Assembly (NCBI GenBank): GCA_964557085.1
Contig: CAZKYS010000077.1
Location: 1-11,745 of the forward strand
Length of the DNA stretch: 11,745 bases
Direction: 5' to 3'
Origin: Pseudaquidulcibacter sp964557085
GTDB lineage: Bacteria > Pseudomonadota > Alphaproteobacteria > Caulobacterales > Aquidulcibacteraceae
A program made the translations under genes and the position numbers. How positions within the stretch are numbered: position 1 is the first letter of the stretch; each line of letters begins with the position of its first letter. Shown piece after piece: positions 7,193 through 11,745 of the stretch. Below the pieces are notes generated by a model. That model saw nothing but the letters and a program-made list of their open reading frames with translations. It made no database searches and was not told the DNA's origin.

Positions 7193-7939
7193 TTATTGCA
7201 CTTTTTGAGGTGCAGCAGGTTTTTTAGGTGTTGCAGGTGCGCCAGGGTTTCCTTGCGCAGGTGCTTCGCGTGGAACTTTTACACGAGAAACAGGAACAGT
7301 TTTAGTTGCAGAATTGAATTTTGCTAATAATTCATCAGAAACATCAACAGAATCAACAAAATAAGCAATACTTTGCGGTGAAGCATTCAGCAAAATATCT
7401 GCATTTTTAGAAGCCACTAAAGATTTAATAACTGGGTTTAATGCTTTACCCAATTCACGAATTGATGCCTCATCTGTCGCTTTGATATCTGCTACCGCAA
7501 ATTGATAAAGTCTTGAGAAGTCGTTTTCTTTCTTTTGGTAAGCATTCAATTGAGTTTGGTAATCACCATATTTTTTCAAGAAATCACCATCTTTTTGTGG
7601 AACACCACCTTTATCAGTGATAGCTTTTTCAAGATTTGCAATATCATCTTCGATTTTTGCAATACGGTCTTGCTCTGCTTTTAGCGCATTAGCTTGCGGT
7701 TCAACTTCTTTTTGAATAGTAGCGCGAATTTTATCCATTTCTGCCGCACGATATTTGCCTGCATCACTCATAAGTAAAACATAAGTGATGTCTGCAACTA
7801 AAACAGGCGTACGTGCACCAACAGTTGCAGCAGGTTTTGGCGGCTGTACACTTGCAATTGGTGCAGGTGCTGTTTGTGCATAAGCACTAGAAGCAATAAG
7901 ACCAAACATAGTGGCACTTATCAATATTTTTTTTAACAT
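7193..7939 (-). CDS. ompH: Periplasmic OmpH/Skp-family chaperone
   Basis: Likely holds unfolded outer-membrane proteins in the periplasm and delivers them to the BAM complex. The 248 residues begin with a signal peptide (MLKK, hydrophobic core 5-17) with a predicted cut after AYA at 21. A Pro/Ala-rich linker (22-45) follows, then the first strand TPVLVADI (44-51). Charged, coiled-coil-like helices (about 60-165) form the Skp tentacles, and the chain returns to the head with NADILLNASPQSIAYFVDSVDVSDELLAKFN (positions 179-209). A second Pro/Ala-rich tail occupies 223-248. E. coli Skp is much shorter (161 residues before processing); the extra length is the two linkers plus a GGVPQKDGDF segment near 111-120. 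AAAGGGAG lies 7 nt before the ATG. Its place just after bamA is classical for the family. Confidence 0.88.
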   Translation of the reverse strand: MLKKILISATMFGLIASSAYAQTAPAPIASVQPPKPAATVGARTPVLVADITYVLLMSDAGKYRAAEMDKIRATIQKEVEPQANALKAEQDRIAKIEDDIANLEKAITDKGGVPQKDGDFLKKYGDYQTQLNAYQKKENDFSRLYQFAVADIKATDEASIRELGKALNPVIKSLVASKNADILLNASPQSIAYFVDSVDVSDELLAKFNSATKTVPVSRVKVPREAPAQGNPGAPATPKKPAAPQKVQ

Positions 7940-7946
7940 TATAAAA

Positions 7947-7954
7947 CTCCCTTT
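7947..7954 (-). promoter_or_regulatory. ompH ribosome binding site with small upstream hairpin
   Basis: AAAGGGAG on the minus strand is 7 nt from the ompH ATG and is among the strongest Shine-Dalgarno matches in the window. Directly upstream, at 7956-7967, TGGG-TTTA-CCCA forms a perfect small palindrome in the 34-nt gap after the bamA stop. It has no T-run, so it is not a terminator; it might protect or separate the ompH part of the transcript. Confidence 0.55.
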
Positions 7955-7973
7955 GTGGGTAAACCCAATAAAA

Positions 7974-10415
7974 TTAGAAACTAGTTGAAGTAGAGAAACG
8001 GAAATTCTCAGGGCGATCGTATGATTCTTTTAAGAATGGATACGAGAAGTCAAACCGAACTGGACCAAATGGCGATTCCCAGAACACACTCAAACCAGCA
8101 GAGGCGCGTAAAGATAGGCCATCACGCGTAGTTCCATAAATACCAGGGCCAATATCACCTTTGTATTTATCAGCAGGGTCAAGCAAACCTAATGAACCAA
8201 CGTCCATGAATAATGCCGCGCCAATTTTATAGCTTTCAGGAAGTGGTGAAGGAATAGAAAGCTCAAAAGTGCCGATATAATATGCTTTACCACCCAATGC
8301 TTCGCCATTTACATATTTTGGCGCATCAGTACAGCCAGTTTTCGTAGTTGCATTGAAAGTACATTCAGCACGAACAATACGTGGACCAATACCTGCAATT
8401 TTGAAACCTCTAAACTCTTGACCCCCTTTGAAGAAACGGTCGCGAATTCGAACTTGGTCACCACCATAGCCCGTGATATAACCAGCAGATAATTTGGCAC
8501 TTGCGACCCAACCCGGCGCAATACCATGATAAATCGCGCTGTTAAATTCATTACGAATATATTTTACGCCTGTTCCGATACCCGCAAATTGTTGGCTAAA
8601 TTGCACATCCCAACCGCGTGTCGGACGGATTGGCATATTTCTTCTATCCCAATCAAATGTGTAACCAAGCAATGAAGTCACATAATTACCAGCAGAAGAA
8701 CAAATCGCATCAGCATTCGGAAGCAATACACCATTCAAATCATAACATGATGAGCGTGGAACTTCGATATTATCTTTACGATAAGTGTAATTTAGGCCAA
8801 GGTTCATGTCTTCACTTAATTGGAAACCACTACGTAAGTTTAAGCCTGTGGTATTTGAAATGAAGTTTGCATATTGCAAATAATCAGTCTGCACCGAGAA
8901 TATATCAATACCAGCAGCGATATTGCGCCCCATAAATCTTGGCTCTGTGAAGCGAATATCAACGTTTTTAGAATAAGCAGAAGATGCAACCCTAAAGCGG
9001 AAGAATTGACCACGTCCACGCAAGTTACGTTCAGTGATTGAAACGTCAACCTGATAAGCCTCTTGCGATGAATAACCAAGGGAGAATGCAAGCTCACCAG
9101 TTGGTTGTTCTTCAACCTTAACCTCAACAACTGTGCGGTCAGGTAGAGAGCCTTTTTTCTCATCGATATCAACTTCTTTGAAGAAGCCAAGAGCTTTCAC
9201 GCGATTTTTCGAACTATCAATTAGTACGCGGTTGAACGCATCACCTTCAGATAATCTAAGTTCACGGCGAATTACGTGGTCAAGTGTTGCAGTATTTCCA
9301 ATAATATCGATACGCTCGATATAAACGCGTGGGCCTTCATCTACATCGAATACAAGGTCAACAGTTCTTTTTTCACGATTAGGCACTTCACGCGGACGCA
9401 CATCAACAAATGCATAGCCAGCAGCGCCAGCAGCGAATGTAATTGCCTCTACAGATTTCTCAATTTGGTCGCGCTGATAAATTGAACCTGTTTTAATTGG
9501 CACAACCGCACGCAAGATTTCAGGCGAAAGGCGCGCTAATTGCGCATTAACTTTAACATCGCCAATCTTATATTTTTCACCCTCTTGCATTGAGAATGTA
9601 AGCAAGAAATCTTTTTGATTAGGGCTTAATTCAGCGATTGCAGAATTTATTGCAAAATCATAATAGCCGTTATTAAGATAATATTTATTCAATTCCTCAC
9701 GATCATATTCCAATTTGTCAGGGTCATAATTGTCGCGACTTGAAAAGAATTTCCACCATTTTGATTCTTGTGTTGCAATAACACCCTTTAATTGGTCATC
9801 ACTAAATTGATTATTACCAATAAAATTAATTGCACGAATACCAGTTTTCGGGCCTTCTTTGATTTCGAAAACCAAATCAACACGATTTTGCGGCTTTTCA
9901 ATAATTTTCGGCGTAATTTGCGTAGAGAAATAACCAGATTTACGATAAACCTCGACTAGGCGTTTTTTATCGGCTTGCACACGTCCAACAGTGAACCAAG
10001 CACGTGGTTTAATTTGAACCTCTTTTTCAAGTTTTTCAGTTGTAAGATTATGCTGACCTTCAAACAAAACTTGGTTTACAGTTGGGTTTTCTTTTACGTT
10101 TAAAACTAAAGTATTGCCAACTTGTTCAAATTGAACATCGGCAAAAAAGCCCGTTGCAAAAAGCGATTTTAATGAAGCATCGGCAAGCTCTGAATTAAAT
10201 GCCTGACCAACACCAAGCGCAAGATAGGCAAGGATAGTTTCGGTTTCCACCCTTTGATTACCTTTAACCTCAATCGCTCTAATAATCGTTGGGCTTGGTG
10301 CGGAGGGTGCAGCAGGCGCTGTTTGTTCTTGTGCAAATGCAGGATTACCAATCATCGCACATGTAAGCGCCATCGCAGCAACGCTATTCAAAACTATAAA
10401 TCTTACGCTTTTCAT
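7974..10415 (-). CDS. bamA: Outer membrane protein assembly factor BamA
   Basis: Central Omp85 component of the BAM complex, which folds and inserts beta-barrel proteins into the outer membrane. The 813-residue length is typical. A signal peptide ends at AFA (26-28), and a short Pro/Ala-rich segment (29-42) follows. Five POTRA domains lie at about 43-110, 111-190, 191-280, 281-361 and 362-436, with repeated phrases such as VKGNQRVETETI and IIGNTATLDHVIRRELRLSEGD (371-392). The 16-stranded barrel covers about 437-813. The conserved loop-6 RGF motif is at 669-671 (GGQEFRGFKI), and the chain ends in Phe813, the usual barrel terminal aromatic. Mature cysteines occur only as two close pairs, 557/572 and 685/695. 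AAGAG lies 6 nt before the ATG. It stands after rseP and before ompH, the common alphaproteobacterial order. Confidence 0.97.
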   Translation of the reverse strand: MKSVRFIVLNSVAAMALTCAMIGNPAFAQEQTAPAAPSAPSPTIIRAIEVKGNQRVETETILAYLALGVGQAFNSELADASLKSLFATGFFADVQFEQVGNTLVLNVKENPTVNQVLFEGQHNLTTEKLEKEVQIKPRAWFTVGRVQADKKRLVEVYRKSGYFSTQITPKIIEKPQNRVDLVFEIKEGPKTGIRAINFIGNNQFSDDQLKGVIATQESKWWKFFSSRDNYDPDKLEYDREELNKYYLNNGYYDFAINSAIAELSPNQKDFLLTFSMQEGEKYKIGDVKVNAQLARLSPEILRAVVPIKTGSIYQRDQIEKSVEAITFAAGAAGYAFVDVRPREVPNREKRTVDLVFDVDEGPRVYIERIDIIGNTATLDHVIRRELRLSEGDAFNRVLIDSSKNRVKALGFFKEVDIDEKKGSLPDRTVVEVKVEEQPTGELAFSLGYSSQEAYQVDVSITERNLRGRGQFFRFRVASSAYSKNVDIRFTEPRFMGRNIAAGIDIFSVQTDYLQYANFISNTTGLNLRSGFQLSEDMNLGLNYTYRKDNIEVPRSSCYDLNGVLLPNADAICSSAGNYVTSLLGYTFDWDRRNMPIRPTRGWDVQFSQQFAGIGTGVKYIRNEFNSAIYHGIAPGWVASAKLSAGYITGYGGDQVRIRDRFFKGGQEFRGFKIAGIGPRIVRAECTFNATTKTGCTDAPKYVNGEALGGKAYYIGTFELSIPSPLPESYKIGAALFMDVGSLGLLDPADKYKGDIGPGIYGTTRDGLSLRASAGLSVFWESPFGPVRFDFSYPFLKESYDRPENFRFSTSTSF

Positions 10416-10430
10416 TTAATACTCTTAAAC

Positions 10431-10477
10431 TAACACTGTTTTCGAATAGCCAAGATTTTGGCAATTTCATAGTGTTA
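10431..10477 (-). repeat. Nested inverted repeat in the bamA leader
   Basis: Outer arms TAACACT (10431-10437) and AGTGTTA (10471-10477) are perfect 7-nt complements. Inside them GCCAA (10449-10453) and TTGGC (10458-10462) form a 5-bp stem with a 4-nt loop, extended past one mismatch by AAT/ATT (10445-10447 with 10464-10466). It lies 15 to 61 nt upstream of the bamA start codon. No T-run follows in the direction of transcription, so it is not an intrinsic terminator of rseP. It could be a leader-RNA structure or a protein-binding operator; function is not known. Confidence 0.5.
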
Positions 10478-10505
10478 TTAATGGAAAAAGAAGTGATTTG
10501 TCATC

Positions 10506-10532
10506 ATTATACAGGTTAATTTTCCGCAACAA
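10506..10532 (-). promoter_or_regulatory. Candidate bamA promoter
   Basis: On the minus strand a perfect TATAAT (10511-10506) lies in the 146-bp gap between rseP and bamA, preceded directly by TG. The best -35 candidate is TTGTTG (10532-10527), but the spacer is only 15 nt, so the -35 is poor. Transcription from here would give a leader of roughly 85 nt that includes the nested inverted repeat. This would let bamA and the lpx genes be transcribed apart from rseP. A chance match in AT-rich DNA cannot be excluded. Confidence 0.4.
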
Positions 10533-10561
10533 TACCAATTTAAACAATATTGTAAAACCAA

Positions 10562-11745
10562 TTAGTGCCCAAACATTTTAAATAAGCCAAATCTATCAAG
10601 GTCTTGTATGGTTGCAAACACGAATAAAAACATCAAACAAGCAAAGCCAACCTTGTAGCTTGCGGCCTGAATATTGTGCGAAACAGGCTTGCCCCTTAAA
10701 GCCTCAATGGCTTGAAACACCAAATGACCGCCATCAAGAATAGGCAATGGCAATAAATTCATAAAACCAATTGCGATTGACAAAATACTTGATAATTCAA
10801 TAAGGCCAATACCAAGAGATGCAACTTTATCAATAAAGCTTGCATCAGGCCCCGCGCTATTAATACTAGATTTTGCAACTAATTCTGCACTTTGCCCAAT
10901 TCCAAGTGGCCCACTTAGGTGACCGGGTGACATTGCACCACGTAACAATGCACCAATGAATTTCACCTGCATTGAAATTACTTCATAAACTTTATTAACA
11001 CTTTTTGTGAAAGCATTAAAAATATTATATTTTTTCTCACTCAAAACACCACGGTCAACCGAGAAATTAATACCAAGAAAACCTTGTTTCTCTTTGTCGC
11101 CGAAAGGAGTTTCGCGTTCGGTTACGTTTGGTGTTACAGATATTGGTAGTTCAACACCTGCCCTGCGCACTATTACATTAAGTTTTTCGCCACCTGAAGT
11201 AACAATTAAACGTTGGACATCTGATGCATTTTCGACAAAATTATTGCCAATTTTTACAAATTCATCACCAGCCAAAAGACCTGCTTTTTGTGCCGCGCCG
11301 CCTTCCATAACTGTTCCAATTACTGGCTTTCTTATAGTTTCACCAAGGCTTGCATATAGGATTGTAAAAACTAGAATTGAAAAAATAAAATTAAACATTG
11401 GGCCCGCGATTGTTACCGCCGAACGTACCCAAACAGGCATAAAATGGAAAAGACCTTTTTTATCGGCTATGTTTAAATCTTCTGCATCTTCGTGGATATC
11501 ATCAGGGAAAGAACTGGCATCTTTATCACCTGTAAATTTCACATATCCACCAAGTGGCAGTATTCCAATTCGCCATCTGACGCCTTGTTTATCATTCCAC
11601 GCGGCTAATTCTTTACCAAAACCAATTGAGAATGCGTCAATCTTGACACCTAGCCAACGCGCAACTTGAAAATGACCAAATTCATGAACGAAAACCACAA
11701 TGGACAACACAAAAATAAAGGATGTCGCCCCTAATAGGAAATCTA
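10562..11745 (-). CDS. rseP: RseP-like site-2 zinc metalloprotease (5' end outside the window)
   Basis: Inner-membrane intramembrane protease of the M50 family, which cuts membrane-bound anti-sigma factors or other targets (RseP in E. coli, MmpA in Caulobacter). The frame is open to the window edge and continues the first membrane segment (DFLLGATSFIF), so the GTG at 11710 is not the true start; probably only a few residues are missing. In visible numbering the zinc motif HEFGH is at 20-24 (bases 11672-11686), GGYVKF at about 65-70, and a membrane segment at about 107-131. A single PDZ domain covers about 142-200 (E. coli RseP has two). The third zinc ligand motif is LDG at 336-338 (NLLPLPILDGGH), and a last membrane segment lies near 365-378. 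It is the first visible gene of the minus-strand cluster and ends 146 nt before bamA. Confidence 0.94.
   Translation of the reverse strand, partial: DFLLGATSFIFVLSIVVFVHEFGHFQVARWLGVKIDAFSIGFGKELAAWNDKQGVRWRIGILPLGGYVKFTGDKDASSFPDDIHEDAEDLNIADKKGLFHFMPVWVRSAVTIAGPMFNFIFSILVFTILYASLGETIRKPVIGTVMEGGAAQKAGLLAGDEFVKIGNNFVENASDVQRLIVTSGGEKLNVIVRRAGVELPISVTPNVTERETPFGDKEKQGFLGINFSVDRGVLSEKKYNIFNAFTKSVNKVYEVISMQVKFIGALLRGAMSPGHLSGPLGIGQSAELVAKSSINSAGPDASFIDKVASLGIGLIELSSILSIAIGFMNLLPLPILDGGHLVFQAIEALRGKPVSHNIQAASYKVGFACLMFLFVFATIQDLDRFGLFKMFGH

Noticed and set aside
10384..10470. A 28-codon minus-strand reading frame (MKLPKSWLFENS...) in the bamA leader that overlaps the bamA start by 32 nt, resembling a leader peptide.
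   Set aside because: No Shine-Dalgarno sequence precedes its ATG, it has no run of regulatory codons, and it lies across the inverted repeat; most likely chance.
11007..11669. A 220-codon plus-strand reading frame opposite rseP.
   Set aside because: It is the antisense shadow of a clear rseP gene, with no recognisable domain and no ribosome binding site evidence.

Overview
The window is ordinary chromosomal housekeeping DNA of a low-GC (by eye, upper 30s percent) Gram-negative bacterium, almost certainly an alphaproteobacterium. Three things support this: the gene order (gltX-gltA converging on a rseP-bamA-ompH-lpxD-fabZ-lpxA-lpxI-lpxB operon), the use of LpxI rather than LpxH, and a GltX without the zinc cysteines of the E. 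coli enzyme. I do not place it below class.

Layout. Positions 1-68 (minus) may hold the first codons of a divergent gene that leaves the window; related genomes often have comEC there. gltX (103-1509, plus) and gltA (1567-2871, plus) follow, ending at a strong hairpin terminator at 2893-2919 whose T-run overlaps the lpxB stop codon. Everything else is one tightly packed minus-strand cluster, transcribed from high to low coordinates: rseP (5' end cut by the window edge), bamA, ompH/skp, lpxD, fabZ, lpxA, lpxI, lpxB. Gaps are 34 nt or less, with a short lpxI/lpxB overlap, except for a 146-bp gap between rseP and bamA. That gap carries a consensus -10 box and a nested inverted repeat. No gene-free stretch exceeds 300 bases.

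How the genes work together. RseP is an inner-membrane protease of envelope stress signalling. BamA assembles outer-membrane beta-barrels and OmpH/Skp escorts barrel precursors across the periplasm. LpxA, LpxD, LpxI and LpxB catalyse four steps of lipid A synthesis. FabZ acts on the 3-hydroxyacyl-ACPs that LpxA and LpxD also use. The cluster therefore couples outer-membrane protein assembly with lipid A production. GltX and GltA are unrelated core functions (Glu-tRNA charging, TCA-cycle entry) that sit beside this cluster in many alphaproteobacteria.

I looked for an undescribed system and did not find one: every substantial reading frame belongs to a well-known family and keeps its key residues. 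The more interesting details are small: the bamA leader structure, two cysteine pairs in the BamA barrel, proline/alanine-rich tethers on BamA and OmpH, and the asymmetric shared terminator. No tRNA, rRNA, insertion sequence, CRISPR array or sign of horizontal transfer was seen.
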